From positions 248,001-312,000 of the forward strand of contig NZ_DF968183.1 in the NCBI RefSeq assembly GCF_001192835.1: a DNA stretch of 64,000 bases. Reading direction: 5' to 3'. Of the stretch, positions 25,605 through 35,191 are shown in pieces. Position 1 is the first letter of the stretch. Each line of letters opens with the position of its first letter. Below the pieces are notes generated by a model. The model was not told where the DNA came from and searched no databases. It saw only the letters and a list, made by a program, of their open reading frames with translations. The DNA comes from Lentimicrobium saccharophilum. Lineage in GTDB: Bacteria > Bacteroidota > Bacteroidia > Bacteroidales > Lentimicrobiaceae. The translations under genes and the position numbers were made by a program.

Positions 25605-25985
25605 TCAGAAGGGCAGATCATTCGTAAGTTCGTCAGCGGCAGTTGAGGCTATGCCTGTATCCGGCAATGAGGAGGCAGCCTGTTGTTCAGGGGCGGCGCC
25701 TGCACCTTCTATCTTCCAGGCTTCCAAATTGGTGAAGTAGTTGACATTGCCGTCTTTTTCCCATTTTCGCCCCCTTAAGTTGAACCACAACCGGATATCC
25801 TGTCCGATATTGTAGGCGTCAATCAGGCTGCAGCGATCCTGCGTCAGCTGGAATTTCAGCATTTCTGAGAATGAAGAGCTAGGATTATCCCTGTACTCGA
25901 TTACAAATTCCCTTTTTTTAAATTTATCAGAAACGTTCTGTGTTTCAAATTTTTCAATCAGTTTTCCTGTAATTTCAAAAGCCAT
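25605..25985 (-). CDS. DUF3127 family protein (OB-fold-like)
   Basis: A 126-residue protein of the DUF3127 family, common in Bacteroidota and similar in length and layout to small single-stranded DNA-binding proteins. The core reads EITGKLIEKFETQNVSDKFKKREFVI, FQLTQDRCSLIDAYNIGQDI and FNLRGRKWEKDGNVNYFTNLEAWKIEG, the beta-strand pattern of an OB fold. The tail is Ala/Pro/Asp-rich and ends in DELTNDLPF, an acidic tip with terminal Phe like that by which SSB proteins bind partners. Nucleic-acid binding is inferred. It lies 21 bases after the deaminase gene. Confidence 0.85.
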   Translation of the reverse strand: MAFEITGKLIEKFETQNVSDKFKKREFVIEYRDNPSSSFSEMLKFQLTQDRCSLIDAYNIGQDIRLWFNLRGRKWEKDGNVNYFTNLEAWKIEGAGAAPEQQAASSLPDTGIASTAADELTNDLPF

Positions 25986-26006
25986 TGTAAATAAATATAA
26001 AGTGAA

Positions 26007-26483
26007 TTAATAAGGAATTTTTCTGTCGGATTCTTTCCATTGTCTGAACACATGCAAAGCCTCTTCCCGCAATAATTGTCCAGCAGGAATGGAGCGCTGT
26101 CCGGGGTTAAGGCTGATCTCCCTGTAGATAAAGTCATCGTCAAAGCCTGCATCAGCGGCGTCCTGCCGGCTAGCGGCGAAATAAATTCTTTCGGGGCGTG
26201 CCCAATAAATGGCGCCGAGGCACATCGGGCATGGTTCGCAGGAACAGTAAATTTCGCAGCCTTTCAGCTGAAAATCGCCCAATACAGTACAAGCTTCCCT
26301 GATTGCAACCACCTCGGCATGGGCTGTCGGATCATTGTTTGAAGTAACATGGTTGCTTCCGCGGGCAATGATTTTTCCGTCCTTTACCACAACAGCGCCA
26401 AAAGGCCCTCCGTTGCCCGAAGAAATATTTTCTTCTGCAAGGCGCAGGGCTTCAGCCATAAATTCTTTTCTTGCATCATTCAT
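26007..26483 (-). CDS. Nucleoside/guanine deaminase (CDA fold)
   Basis: A 158-residue zinc deaminase. The zinc and proton-transfer motifs are HAE (His55, Glu57) and PCPMC (Cys85, Cys88). GGPFGAVVVKDGKIIARGSN and the ending EALHVFRQWKESDRKIPY match the guanine-deaminase (GuaD)-like branch rather than the tRNA adenosine deaminase TadA, which lacks that tail. I use the ATG at 26483; a TTG two codons earlier would abut the aat stop. It most likely turns guanine into xanthine in purine salvage. It follows aat by 6 bases, so the two are probably co-transcribed. Confidence 0.85.
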   Translation of the reverse strand: MNDARKEFMAEALRLAEENISSGNGGPFGAVVVKDGKIIARGSNHVTSNNDPTAHAEVVAIREACTVLGDFQLKGCEIYCSCEPCPMCLGAIYWARPERIYFAASRQDAADAGFDDDFIYREISLNPGQRSIPAGQLLREEALHVFRQWKESDRKIPY

Positions 26484-26489
26484 GTTCAA

Positions 26490-27191
26490 TCAGAATTGGT
26501 TCCACGATCCCCTGCTGGTATCAGCCTCCAGCGCTATCATTAACAACCTGATGTAATCATTGCGGGAAACCGTATAAGCCCCCAGACTCAGCAGGTGAGG
26601 AGTCGGCAGCTGGGCATCAATAAAAAGAAAACCTTTCTCCGCCAGTTTTGTGCAAAGATAATAAAGGGCAGCTTTGGAAGCATCATTCACCAGGTGAAAC
26701 ATTGATTCACCAAAAAATGCCTTGCCCAGCGAAACCCCATACAATCCGCCGGCAAGGCGGTTTTCATGCCAAACTTCAACCGAATGGGCCAGCCCAAGCG
26801 TATGCAGTCCGGTGTATGCAGCAATCATTGCAGGCGTAATCCATGTTCCGCTCTCCTGTTTTCTCCTTACTTCAGCACAAAACTGAATCACCCTGGTGAA
26901 ATCTTTATCAAATGAAAAGGTGAAATGTCCGTTTTTTAGTTTTTGTTTCAGGCTTGAGGAGGTTCTGAACGAACCGGGCTTAAGCAGGCACCTGGTCTCC
27001 GGGGAGTACCACAGAATTGGTGTCGAAGCATCATACCACGGGAAAATACCGCTGCTATATGCTTTTACAAGCCTCCCGGGACTCAGATCGCCCCCTGCGG
27101 CCAATAAGCCGTCTGCCCTGCAATCACTCAGGGGTGGAAAGTCGTCGGATGTGCGCAGATATTTTATCCTGTGATCAGTTTTCATGACCAT
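26490..27191 (-). CDS. aat: Leucyl/phenylalanyl-tRNA--protein transferase
   Basis: A 233-residue enzyme that adds Leu or Phe from aminoacyl-tRNA to proteins with N-terminal Arg or Lys, marking them for ClpAP (N-degron pathway). Family blocks are FPPLSDCRADGLLAAGGDLSP, SGIFPWYDASTPILWYSPETR, HSVEVWHENRLAGGLYGVSLG, AFFGESMF and FIDAQLPTPHLLSLGA, with YGVSLGKAFFGESMFH around the active site. Length is usual. Two ATG codons two apart (MVMK) make the exact start uncertain by 2 residues. The deaminase and DUF3127 genes follow on the same strand. Confidence 0.95.
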   Translation of the reverse strand: MVMKTDHRIKYLRTSDDFPPLSDCRADGLLAAGGDLSPGRLVKAYSSGIFPWYDASTPILWYSPETRCLLKPGSFRTSSSLKQKLKNGHFTFSFDKDFTRVIQFCAEVRRKQESGTWITPAMIAAYTGLHTLGLAHSVEVWHENRLAGGLYGVSLGKAFFGESMFHLVNDASKAALYYLCTKLAEKGFLFIDAQLPTPHLLSLGAYTVSRNDYIRLLMIALEADTSRGSWNQF

Positions 27192-27247
27192 TCAATGATT
27201 TTCACTGGCTAATTTAGGCATTTTAACCTCCCGGTTATAGTCATATT

Positions 27248-27268
27248 ATGAGTAAATATTTTACTCAT
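27248..27268. repeat. Perfect inverted repeat upstream of aat
   Basis: atgagtaaa-tat-tttactcat is a 9-3-9 perfect inverted repeat 56 bases upstream of the aat start and 19 bases from the serC terminator. It has no T run of its own. It could be an operator for aat or part of the double terminator region. Confidence 0.4.
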
Positions 27269-27280
27269 TTAGGATTCCGG

Positions 27281-27311
27281 CAAAAAAAAACCGGTCACAT
27301 GAACCGGTTTT
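27281..27311 (-). terminator. Terminator of serC
   Basis: aaaaccggt (27287-27295) pairs with accggtttt (27303-27311) around a 7-base loop. Read on the minus strand the stem is followed by an uninterrupted T run (complement of 27282-27290). It sits about 20 bases after the serC stop. Confidence 0.85.
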
Positions 27312-27331
27312 AAATTAATTAATGCCAGTGA

Positions 27332-28402
27332 TCAGGCATTTTCTTTTTCGAAGTCATGCATACAGGCTACCAATGCTTCTACGCTTTCCTTCGGCAGGGC
27401 GTTGTAGGTTGAAGCCCTGAATCCGCCAACTGAACGGTGGCCTTTAATGCCAACCATACCGCGGCTTTTGGCAAATTCCATAAAGGCATCTTCTCTGTCC
27501 TTGTACTGTTCTTTCATCACGAAGCAGATGTTCATCAGTGACCTTGAGTCTTTCTCTGCGGTTCCTACGAACATTTTGCTGTTGTCTATGGCATTGTAAA
27601 GGATGTTTGCTTTCTCTATGTTCATTTTTTCGATGGCAGCCACTCCGCCAATGGATTTGATCCATTTCAGCGTTTCTTTCACTGTAAAGATGGGCAGACA
27701 CGGAGGGGTGTTGAACATGGAACCTTCCTTGATATGGGTACGGTAGTCCAGCATGGTCGGAATGGCTCTTTCAACTTTGCCGAGGATATCTTCGCGTACA
27801 ATCACAAAAGTAACACCTGCAGGTCCAAGGTTTTTCTGGGCACCTCCATAGATCATGGCATACTTCGAAACATTAACCGGACGGCTGAGAATGTCCGATG
27901 ACATATCGGCAATCAGGGGAACGTTGCAGTCTAAATCAGTGCGGATTTCAGTTCCGTATATAGTGTTGTTGGTGGTAATGTGGAAATAGTCGGCATCGGC
28001 AGGAACGGTGTAGCCTTTCGGAATGTAGGTAAAGTTCTTGTCAGCTGATGAAGCAACAACATTCACTTCGCCAAAAAGCTTTGCTTCCTTGATTGCTTTC
28101 TTAGCCCAGACTCCGGTTTCGAGGTAGGCTGCCTTTTTCGACATCAGGTTGAAGGGAACCATACAGAACTGCAGGCTGGCCCCTCCGCCAAGGAAGAGAA
28201 CCTGATAACCTTCAGGGATGTTGAGCAACTCTTTAAAAAGGGCTGTTGCTTCGTCAATCACTGCCTGAAAATCCTTGCTCCGGTGAGAGATTTCAAGGAT
28301 TGACATACCAATGCCATTCAGGTCCAGCACAGCCTTGGCCGTGTTTTCGATAGCTACCTGGGGCAGTATGGAAGGACCGGCGTTAAAATTGTGTTTTTTC
28401 AT
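27332..28402 (-). CDS. serC: Phosphoserine aminotransferase
   Basis: A 356-residue PLP enzyme converting 3-phosphohydroxypyruvate and glutamate to phosphoserine; it also serves PLP synthesis through 4-phosphohydroxythreonine. The start [21 protein letters not shown] (phosphate contact), [21 protein letters not shown] and the PLP lysine in [12 protein letters not shown] (Lys190) are classic, as is the ending [18 protein letters not shown], which carries the substrate-binding HRSVGG...R. Full length. It is transcribed alone from a consensus promoter and closed by a strong terminator. No serA lies in the window. Confidence 0.97.
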   Translation of the reverse strand: MKKHNFNAGPSILPQVAIENTAKAVLDLNGIGMSILEISHRSKDFQAVIDEATALFKELLNIPEGYQVLFLGGGASLQFCMVPFNLMSKKAAYLETGVWAKKAIKEAKLFGEVNVVASSADKNFTYIPKGYTVPADADYFHITTNNTIYGTEIRTDLDCNVPLIADMSSDILSRPVNVSKYAMIYGGAQKNLGPAGVTFVIVREDILGKVERAIPTMLDYRTHIKEGSMFNTPPCLPIFTVKETLKWIKSIGGVAAIEKMNIEKANILYNAIDNSKMFVGTAEKDSRSLMNICFVMKEQYKDREDAFMEFAKSRGMVGIKGHRSVGGFRASTYNALPKESVEALVACMHDFEKENA

Positions 28403-28471
28403 GATGTTGTTAGTTAAGTTGGTAAACTTATTTTATGTCTGAAGCACTTAAATACCGGCTGAAAAGTGAAG

Positions 28472-28501
28472 CAAAGGTATAAAGTTTTATACAGTTGCCA
28501 A
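28472..28501 (-). promoter_or_regulatory. Promoter of serC
   Basis: On the minus strand, TTG (28499-28501), 19 bases, then TACCTTTG (28472-28479), an exact fit to the phylum consensus. The leader to the ATG at 28402 is about 60 bases. The rest of the gap to 28745 (the end of the next minus-strand gene) holds no feature I recognise. Confidence 0.8.
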
Positions 28502-28745
28502 GCTTATGCAAATTCTTTTATAAAATTGGTTAATCAGCTGTGAAATAGTAAATTGCCGGTATAAATTTAAATAAATTATGTGAACTTTGCAAATTGTAAA
28601 TGAATGTTTTATGTATATAATGCCGGGCCGGACGAAATAAATGAGTGCCAGCCCGGGTAATTCCGGGAATGAGTTTAGAATTCAGGTCAATTAACCTGTT
28701 ATTATCTATTTGTTAAGAACAAGGAAGGGATAACTTTAATAAGCT

Positions 28746-29675
28746 TCACTGAGGCGGAAACAGATCATAGCTGACCGGTTTGCGTGATTTTTTTTCCTTG
28801 CCGGATGGCGCCGGGTTGCGTGGAGCAATATCTTCCACAAAGCTCCAGAGCTTATTGAAAACTATATAGCCGTCATAAACATTTCCGGCCGGTACATAGG
28901 CCCATCGCTGTCCTGTAAGTGATTCATCCATTGGCACCAGACGGTCGAGGACAATTATTTCATCGGTTACCTTTCTCTGTGATTTCCTCACATTGGAGAG
29001 GGTGACTTTCTGGCGGTCATAGCTTTGTGTGAATGATGCCTGTGAAGCGTATTCCGAAACCACCCTGTTTTTTAATCCGTCTTTTGTCCTGAATATGGAT
29101 GCCCCGAAAACAGGAAATCCATCCTGATCAAAACTAAGTGCATCAATTGTCTTTCTGCTGGTGGTCCGGTTGAAACCATCCCAGCCAAGCAGGGTGTAAA
29201 AGGAACCGGTTAGGTCGGTCCTGTATATGATGCGGTAATACAGTCCGCCCGGCCAGTTTCCGTCCCGGAAAATGGTTTCTTCCGATATTTCCTGCAAAGC
29301 AGGCAAGGGCTTCATGGGTATAACCTGGTTTGTAATGTTGTTTTTGATTATCAGGAAGTAAATGTTAATTCCGTTGTTTTGCTGCAGGTTCCAGTTGAAA
29401 AAAGTGATTTTTGCATCCGGTGAAGTGATTATACCGGTATTCAGCGAATCGAATATCTTGTCCGAAGCAGGCTTTTCTTTAAGCGCGGCAGTCAGCTCAG
29501 CAAAGAAAACATTATTGATTTCCAGTCGCAGTGAGTCTGATTTTTCTTTGCGGGCACTGTCGATCAGCGCCCTCAGCCTGTTGCCGGAAGTTTCCTGCAG
29601 CGGTTGAAGGGCTTTGAGGCTTAATCCGTTGAAAGTAAACAGTAAAATCAGGCTAAGGGACAAAATGGGTTTCAT
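28746..29675 (-). CDS. Hypothetical secreted protein
   Basis: A 309-residue protein I do not recognise. The ATG at 29675 gives a signal peptide (MKPILSLSLILLFTFNGLSLKA); a longer in-frame start adds 26 residues of unlikely sequence. The first 100 mature residues include charged helices (ALIDSARKEKSDSLRLEINNVFFAEL). The middle has strands such as GLYYRIIYRTDLTGSFYTLLGWDGFNRTTS, and the end is Lys-rich (GKEKKSRKPVSYDLFPPQ). No catalytic motif or T9SS domain was seen, so a periplasmic or outer-membrane-associated place is likely. It diverges from the LuxC-like gene. Confidence 0.7.
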   Translation of the reverse strand: MKPILSLSLILLFTFNGLSLKALQPLQETSGNRLRALIDSARKEKSDSLRLEINNVFFAELTAALKEKPASDKIFDSLNTGIITSPDAKITFFNWNLQQNNGINIYFLIIKNNITNQVIPMKPLPALQEISEETIFRDGNWPGGLYYRIIYRTDLTGSFYTLLGWDGFNRTTSRKTIDALSFDQDGFPVFGASIFRTKDGLKNRVVSEYASQASFTQSYDRQKVTLSNVRKSQRKVTDEIIVLDRLVPMDESLTGQRWAYVPAGNVYDGYIVFNKLWSFVEDIAPRNPAPSGKEKKSRKPVSYDLFPPQ

Positions 29676-29751
29676 TGAATGCAATTGGATTGTAAGGCAT
29701 TTCAGCTGAGAAATCTTAATTTTGCTGCAAATATACACTTCAATAACGTTC

Positions 29752-30765
29752 ATGGATCAAAAACCGATACAGGCAGGACTGTATAAATTTGCAGAAGAGT
29801 TGTTTTTCCTGTCGGGGGAAAACATCCGGCCTTTCCATGCAGCCCAGGGGACGGCCCGGCATGATGATTTTCGTGAGCAATTTCTGTCAGGCATTCGTGC
29901 TGACCGGTGGTTTGTTGATGAGCATATCAGGTATGCCCTGAGGTGGCTGGCGGAAAGTATGCTTGTGACGGGTCAGGTGCTGCCGGCGATGAAGCCTGTG
30001 AACAAATCTTTGCCGGTTGCTTTCTGGATAAAGCCACTGTCCCCGCTTGAGGGAGTGGGAGAAATTATACTGGCTGCCTTTCACGGATACAGATGCTTAT
30101 TAAAGACCAGTTTCAGCGACAGAAAAATGTATGAAGCTGTTTTCGGTTTGCTGGGCAATTATATTGCCGGTTTTACCGAAAGAATAATTTATGTTGAGGA
30201 CTCATTTCCTGGTTTCAGCGGGATGATTGTTATTGGCGAAAAGAATGGGCCGGTTTCAGAATCATACCTCGTGCGGTATCCGTTGCTCAGGTTCAATTAT
30301 AATCAAACGGCGATTATCACAGGAAATGAGTCAGATGAGGAGTTGTGCATTCTTGCCGAAGATATTTGCATTTATTTCGGACGCTCTGCGCGCAATGTCA
30401 AGATGTTGAAGGTGCCACAGGATTATGATTTCCGGTCATTGACAGAAGCAATCTCAGCATACAACTGGCAGATCAATTATTCGGTTTACCTGAATCATTA
30501 TGAATATCATAAGGCTTCGATGTTGTTGGGCAGGGTGCCGCACCTTGACAGCGGACATCTGCTCCTAACTGCAAACCGGGAATATTCAGGCAGAATCGGT
30601 GTTTTGGTTTATGAATACAGTCATCAGGGGCCGGAAACCGATAATCCGGTTGCCGGAACGGCAGGTGGAGTCCTGAAATCAACTCAGACGGGAAGGTGCC
30701 GGAGTTTTTTCTGCAATACGGACGAGATGGGAATATTTCTTGAAAAACTGAAAGATTGTATGTAG
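29752..30765 (+). CDS. LuxC-like acyl-CoA reductase relative lacking the catalytic Cys
   Basis: A 337-residue protein that aligns by eye with the acyl-CoA reductase (LuxC-like) family of Bacteroidota: an N-terminal block WFVDEHIRYALRWLAESM, GNESDEELCILAEDICIYFG, RNVKMLKVPQDYDF and NHYEYHKASMLL. In members I recall, the middle reads YFGLGCRNV, with the thioester-forming Cys; here it reads YFGRSARNV (Ala213). The usual nucleotide-binding block NIPxxGFHD is also altered (KPLSPLEGVGEIILAAFHGY). It may be an inactive paralogue or have another role. I take the ATG at 29752; a -7-like box (TAATTTTG, 29717-29724) lies just upstream. Confidence 0.75.
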   Translation: MDQKPIQAGLYKFAEELFFLSGENIRPFHAAQGTARHDDFREQFLSGIRADRWFVDEHIRYALRWLAESMLVTGQVLPAMKPVNKSLPVAFWIKPLSPLEGVGEIILAAFHGYRCLLKTSFSDRKMYEAVFGLLGNYIAGFTERIIYVEDSFPGFSGMIVIGEKNGPVSESYLVRYPLLRFNYNQTAIITGNESDEELCILAEDICIYFGRSARNVKMLKVPQDYDFRSLTEAISAYNWQINYSVYLNHYEYHKASMLLGRVPHLDSGHLLLTANREYSGRIGVLVYEYSHQGPETDNPVAGTAGGVLKSTQTGRCRSFFCNTDEMGIFLEKLKDCM

Positions 30766-30794
30766 ATAAAAGTTAAAATAAGTTTCAGATTTTT

Positions 30795-30825
30795 TTGGCT
30801 ATTAGTAAAATAGTTTTTACTTTTG
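30795..30825 (+). promoter_or_regulatory. Promoter of rpmE2
   Basis: TTG at 30795-30797, 20 bases, then TACTTTTG at 30818-30825. The distance to the ATG is about 100 bases, leaving a leader that contains a hairpin. Confidence 0.75.
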
Positions 30826-30851
30826 CAGTCCCAAAAATTAAAGGGTTAAGC

Positions 30852-30870
30852 ATTGCAGCAATGCTGCAAT
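30852..30870 (+). promoter_or_regulatory. Hairpin in the rpmE2 leader
   Basis: attgcagc-aat-gctgcaat, an 8-bp perfect stem with a 3-base loop, between the promoter and the start codon. As DNA it is a near-palindrome of 19 bases. It could be a regulator-binding site or an RNA element that controls L31 amount. Confidence 0.45.
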
Positions 30871-30925
30871 CGTTTAAAAGTAAAAACATTGATTGAACCG
30901 GGATTTTTTAACAATAACTGAACTC

Positions 30926-31195
30926 ATGAAAAAAGACATTCATCCCAAGGATTACAGGTTGGTGGTTTTCAAAGATATGTCGAACGACTATACATTTGTC
31001 ACTAAATCAACAGTAGCTACCAAAGATACCATTGTTTGGGAAGATGGTAAAGAGTACCCGCTGGTAAAGCTTGAGATTTCGAATACATCTCATCCTTTTT
31101 ATACCGGTAAGATTAAGCTTATCGACACCGCCGGACGTGTTGACAAGTTCAAAACGAAATACCAGAAACATTTCGACAACAGGAACAAGGCCTGA
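30926..31195 (+). CDS. rpmE2: 50S ribosomal protein L31, type B
   Basis: An 89-residue ribosomal protein of the cysteine-free (type B) L31 group. The start [20 protein letters not shown] and the middle [38 protein letters not shown] are family-typical, with no CxxC zinc pairs. An upstream in-frame TTG would add 11 residues that do not fit, so the ATG at 30926 is used. It has its own promoter and a strong terminator. In bacteria with both types, type B replaces the zinc form under zinc shortage; whether a second L31 exists here cannot be seen. Confidence 0.96.
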   Translation: MKKDIHPKDYRLVVFKDMSNDYTFVTKSTVATKDTIVWEDGKEYPLVKLEISNTSHPFYTGKIKLIDTAGRVDKFKTKYQKHFDNRNKA

Positions 31196-31235
31196 AGCAA
31201 GTTTTCAGCATCCGGTTGTTAATAAGATTTCCACG

Positions 31236-31261
31236 GCCCTTTTCTTTAAAAGGGCTTTTTT
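31236..31261 (+). terminator. Terminator of rpmE2
   Basis: gcccttt(t) at 31236-31243 pairs with aaaagggc at 31248-31255 around a 4-base loop, followed by six T. It lies 40 bases after the rpmE2 stop. A -7-like box TACTTTTG (31265-31272) follows directly and may serve the GlmU-like gene. Confidence 0.85.
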
Positions 31262-31312
31262 CGTTACTTTTGTTGATATTATAAGTTTAAGCACCTTTAA
31301 TTTCTTTCTTTT

Positions 31313-32488
31313 ATGAACTATGTCCTTTTTGACGAGTCGAGGCGCGACAACCTGCTCCCGCTGACCTTTATGAGGCCTGTTGCCGATATCAGGTTTGGTA
31401 TACTTACAATACGTGAAAAGTGGGAATACTTTTTGAAATGTAAGACTTCGACCCTTACCGAAAACTATCTCTCTGCCAAGTTTCCTCTCGTGAAGGAGAA
31501 AGAAAATATCATCATCAATGGTGCTGTTTGTCCGAATGATATGCTTGTTGAAGAAATTGGTCAGTTGCAGGCCGGACAGGCGCTGGTGAAGGGGGATACT
31601 GTTATTGCCATGTACCTGAATGAGTCGGATTTTGAAAAACCAAGCGGTGCTGTCGAAGAGATTGAAACAGAAGCTGAATTTCTGGAAATCAACAATACCT
31701 GGGATATATTTGCGAAAAATGGATTGGCATTGGCTTTTGATTTTGAGTTGATTACCAAAGGCAGAAAATCACAGAAAATTCCTGCCCACTGTCTGGCTAT
31801 AAATCCTGAAAATATTTTCATTGAGCCGGGGGCTGAAATACTTGCTTCCACCCTAAATGCTTCTGCGGGCCCTATTTATATAGGTAAAGATGCCATTGTC
31901 ATGGAAGGGTCCAACCTGCGCGGCCCGCTGGCATTGTGCGAACATGCCCAGGTTAAAATGGGTGCCAAGATATACGGGGCAACAACCATAGGCCCCTGGT
32001 CGAAAGTGGGTGGTGAAGTCAATAACAGCGTGATTTTCGGCTATTCCAACAAAGCCCATGATGGTTTCCTCGGGCATTCTGTAATCGCCGAATGGTGTAA
32101 CCTGGGTGCAGATACCAATACCTCCAATCTGAAAAATACTTATGACCAGGTGAAATTATGGAATTACCCTGACGAGTCATTTATTGAAACCGGTCAGCAG
32201 TTTTGCGGACTGATTATGGGCGATCATTCAAAATGCGGAATCAACACTATGTTCAATACCGGAACTGTGGTGGGGGTCAGCTCAAACATTTTCGGATCCG
32301 GTTTTCAAAGAAACTTTATCTCGTCCTTTAAGTGGGGAGGGGTGGCCGGATTTTCAGTTTTCCTGCCAAAAAAGGCCATTGAAGTGGCAAAAGGAATGTA
32401 TGGCAGGCGTGAACTTGAGTTTACCGATATAGATGCAAAACTTATCGAGGATGTTTACAATCTGACACATAACTACCGGAGAATGTAA
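31313..32488 (+). CDS. Alternative GlmU-like sugar nucleotidyltransferase
   Basis: A 391-residue protein of the GlmU family variant specific to Bacteroidota. The start MNYVLFDESRRDNLLPLTFMRPVADIRFG is diagnostic, followed by NGAVCPND. The second half is a left-handed beta helix of hexapeptides (IYIGKDAIVMEGSNLRGPL ... HAQVKMGAKIYGATTIGP ... HSVIAEWCNLGADTNTSNL), like the acetyltransferase domain of GlmU. It probably makes UDP-GlcNAc or a related sugar nucleotide for the cell envelope. The classical N-terminal LxxGxGxRM loop is missing, in keeping with this branch. The next gene, lon, is 224 bases downstream. Confidence 0.85.
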   Translation: MNYVLFDESRRDNLLPLTFMRPVADIRFGILTIREKWEYFLKCKTSTLTENYLSAKFPLVKEKENIIINGAVCPNDMLVEEIGQLQAGQALVKGDTVIAMYLNESDFEKPSGAVEEIETEAEFLEINNTWDIFAKNGLALAFDFELITKGRKSQKIPAHCLAINPENIFIEPGAEILASTLNASAGPIYIGKDAIVMEGSNLRGPLALCEHAQVKMGAKIYGATTIGPWSKVGGEVNNSVIFGYSNKAHDGFLGHSVIAEWCNLGADTNTSNLKNTYDQVKLWNYPDESFIETGQQFCGLIMGDHSKCGINTMFNTGTVVGVSSNIFGSGFQRNFISSFKWGGVAGFSVFLPKKAIEVAKGMYGRRELEFTDIDAKLIEDVYNLTHNYRRM

Positions 32489-32712
32489 ACTTTTTAAGTA
32501 TACCCTTGTTTATCCGGTAATCTGAAAAGGCTGCCGGATTTTTTTTGCTGATGAAAAATTGAATGCAGTATCGCTGACTCAAAAGAAATGCACCTGAAAT
32601 TTCAGTAGTTTCAAAAAACATTTGCCGGCATGATATTTGACTCCGGTCAAAACACTTTTCCTGGCCTGTTGAGCCTGACAAATTGAACATACTATAACTT
32701 ATCTTTACTGAT

Positions 32713-35157
32713 ATGACGAATGATGGTTTCGGTTTGACCGAACTGATTGAAAATGAAACTGAATTTATTCCGCTCCTCTCTACCGAAGATGAAGAGCAGA
32801 TGAATGCGGAGGAGGTACCTGAAACGCTGCCGATTCTTCCCTTGCGCAATACGGTATTGTTTCCCGGAGTTGTAATCCCTATCACGGTTGGCCGTGATAA
32901 ATCTATCCGTTTGATCAAGGATTATTATAAAGGAAACCGGATCATCGGGGCTGTTGCACAGAAAGATGTTGATATTGAGGATCCATCGTTTAAAGACCTC
33001 AATGAAATAGGAACCATTGCCTACATCATCAAGTTGCTGCAAATGCCTGACGGGAGCACAACTGCCATTATTCAGGGGAAAAAGCGTTTCCGCATTCTTG
33101 AGATGCTTCAGGATGATCCCTATTTTATTGCCAGGGTCAATCAGTTTGACAAGGTGAAACCACTGGTGCGTGATAAGAAATTCAACGCTTTGATTTCGTC
33201 TGTAAAAGACCTTGCAATTCAGATCATTAATTTATCCCCGAGCCTGCCTTCTGATTCGGTTTTTGCGATCCGAAACATTGAAAGTCCTGTTTTTCTTGTA
33301 AATTTTATATCATCCAACCTTAATATTTCGCTTGAAGAAAAGCAGAAACTGCTTGCCATCGATGACCTTATTGAACGGGCAAATATGGTTCTTGGGCTTC
33401 TGACCCGGGAACTTCAGATTATAGAACTTAAAAATCAGATTCAAAGTAAAGTCAAGATCGATCTTGACAAGCAGCAGCGCGATTACTTGCTTAACCAGCA
33501 ACTCAAAACCATACAGGAAGAACTGGGCGATAATCCGCATACGCAGGAAATTTCTGACTTAAGGGAAAAAGCTGCAAAAAAGCGTTGGCCTGAAAATGTG
33601 GCAGAGGTCTTTGAGAAGGAATTGACAAAATTGCAGCGCATGAATCCGGCGGCCATGGAATATTCCATGCAGTTGAATTATCTTGAGGTATTGACTGACC
33701 TTCCGTGGAACGATTTCACGGTGGACAATTTTGACCTTAAACATGCACAAAAGGTATTGGATAAGGATCATTACGGACTTGAAACCGTGAAGGAGCGCAT
33801 TATTGAATATCTGGCTGTACTGAAGCTGAAAGGAGATATGAAATCGCCCATCCTTTGTCTGTTTGGCCCTCCGGGGGTTGGAAAAACTTCTCTCGGAAAG
33901 TCAGTGGCAAGGGCGGTGAACAGGAATTACATCCGGATGTCGTTGGGTGGCCTGCGCGATGAAGCTGAAATCAGGGGACACAGGAAAACATACATTGGTG
34001 CGATGCCTGGCAGAATATTGCAGAGCATTAAGAAGGCCAAAGCGTCAAATCCGGTTTTTGTGCTGGATGAAATTGATAAGGTAATCGGAGCAAATATCAA
34101 TGGCGATCCTTCGGCTGCCCTGCTCGAAGTGCTTGATCCGGAGCAGAACAATACTTTCTACGATAATTTCTTGGAACTTGAATATGACTTATCAAAGGTG
34201 ATGTTTATTGCAACCGCAAACAACCTCAGTACTATACACCCGGCCCTGCGCGACAGAATGGAAGTAATTGAGATTACAGGTTATCTGCTGGAGGAAAAAA
34301 TTGAAATCGCACGCCGGCACCTGGTACCCAAGCAACTGCATGAACATGGCGTTAAATCCGGTCAGCTTGCGTTCGATAAAAAGATTATCGAACTCATTAT
34401 CGACGCATACACCCGCGAATCAGGCGTCAGGGAACTGGAGAAGAAGATCGCCAAAATCATCAGGCATCAGGCGAGATTTATCGTTAGCGGAGATCCATAT
34501 AATCCCTCTGTAACGGTTGAAGATGTTCATAAAATTCTTGGTCCGGCGAAGTTCAATAAAGAAAAAGATGAAACTCCTCATGCTGCAGGTGTGGTTACCG
34601 GATTGGCATGGACCCCGGTAGGCGGCGAGATTTTGTACGTGGAAACCAGCCTGAGCCGAGGGAAAGGGAACATGGGATTAACAGGGAATCTCGGAGATGT
34701 AATGAAGGAATCAGCAACCCTGGCCTTTGAATACCTTAAGTCGCATAGCGATCAACTCGGCCTTGAACCTTCGGTTTTTGAAAAATGGAATGTTCATCTT
34801 CACGTTCCGGAAGGGGCTACCCCCAAAGACGGTCCTTCGGCCGGAATCACCATGTTCACAGCGCTGGCTTCGGCATTTACCCAGCGATTAATCAAGCCCC
34901 GGCTTGCGATGACCGGTGAAATTACCCTGCGTGGTAAAGTGCTTCCGGTTGGCGGGATAAAGGAAAAAATTCTGGCCGCCCGCAGAGCCGGCATAAAAGA
35001 GATTATTCTGCCTGCAGATAACAAAAAGGACATTGAGGAAATCAAGCCGGTGTATCTGAAAGGGCTGAAAATCCACTATGTTGAACAGATGATTGATGTG
35101 CTTGATCTGGCCCTTATGGGGAAGCTTGCATCAAACCCATTGAAAATCAATTATTAA
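32713..35157 (+). CDS. lon: ATP-dependent protease Lon
   Basis: An 814-residue cytoplasmic AAA+ serine protease. The N-domain runs from [19 protein letters not shown]; Walker [14 protein letters not shown] begins near residue 386 and Walker B is [11 protein letters not shown]. The protease domain shows [16 protein letters not shown] with the catalytic Ser near residue 708 and the Lys in the following [18 protein letters not shown] part. Length is standard. It degrades misfolded and short-lived regulatory proteins. The upstream 224 bases hold no clear heat-shock promoter. A quinone reductase gene follows after 34 bases. Confidence 0.97.
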   Translation: MTNDGFGLTELIENETEFIPLLSTEDEEQMNAEEVPETLPILPLRNTVLFPGVVIPITVGRDKSIRLIKDYYKGNRIIGAVAQKDVDIEDPSFKDLNEIGTIAYIIKLLQMPDGSTTAIIQGKKRFRILEMLQDDPYFIARVNQFDKVKPLVRDKKFNALISSVKDLAIQIINLSPSLPSDSVFAIRNIESPVFLVNFISSNLNISLEEKQKLLAIDDLIERANMVLGLLTRELQIIELKNQIQSKVKIDLDKQQRDYLLNQQLKTIQEELGDNPHTQEISDLREKAAKKRWPENVAEVFEKELTKLQRMNPAAMEYSMQLNYLEVLTDLPWNDFTVDNFDLKHAQKVLDKDHYGLETVKERIIEYLAVLKLKGDMKSPILCLFGPPGVGKTSLGKSVARAVNRNYIRMSLGGLRDEAEIRGHRKTYIGAMPGRILQSIKKAKASNPVFVLDEIDKVIGANINGDPSAALLEVLDPEQNNTFYDNFLELEYDLSKVMFIATANNLSTIHPALRDRMEVIEITGYLLEEKIEIARRHLVPKQLHEHGVKSGQLAFDKKIIELIIDAYTRESGVRELEKKIAKIIRHQARFIVSGDPYNPSVTVEDVHKILGPAKFNKEKDETPHAAGVVTGLAWTPVGGEILYVETSLSRGKGNMGLTGNLGDVMKESATLAFEYLKSHSDQLGLEPSVFEKWNVHLHVPEGATPKDGPSAGITMFTALASAFTQRLIKPRLAMTGEITLRGKVLPVGGIKEKILAARRAGIKEIILPADNKKDIEEIKPVYLKGLKIHYVEQMIDVLDLALMGKLASNPLKINY

Positions 35158-35191
35158 TTTTTGCTGATCTGGCATAAGGTTAAAAGGCTCA

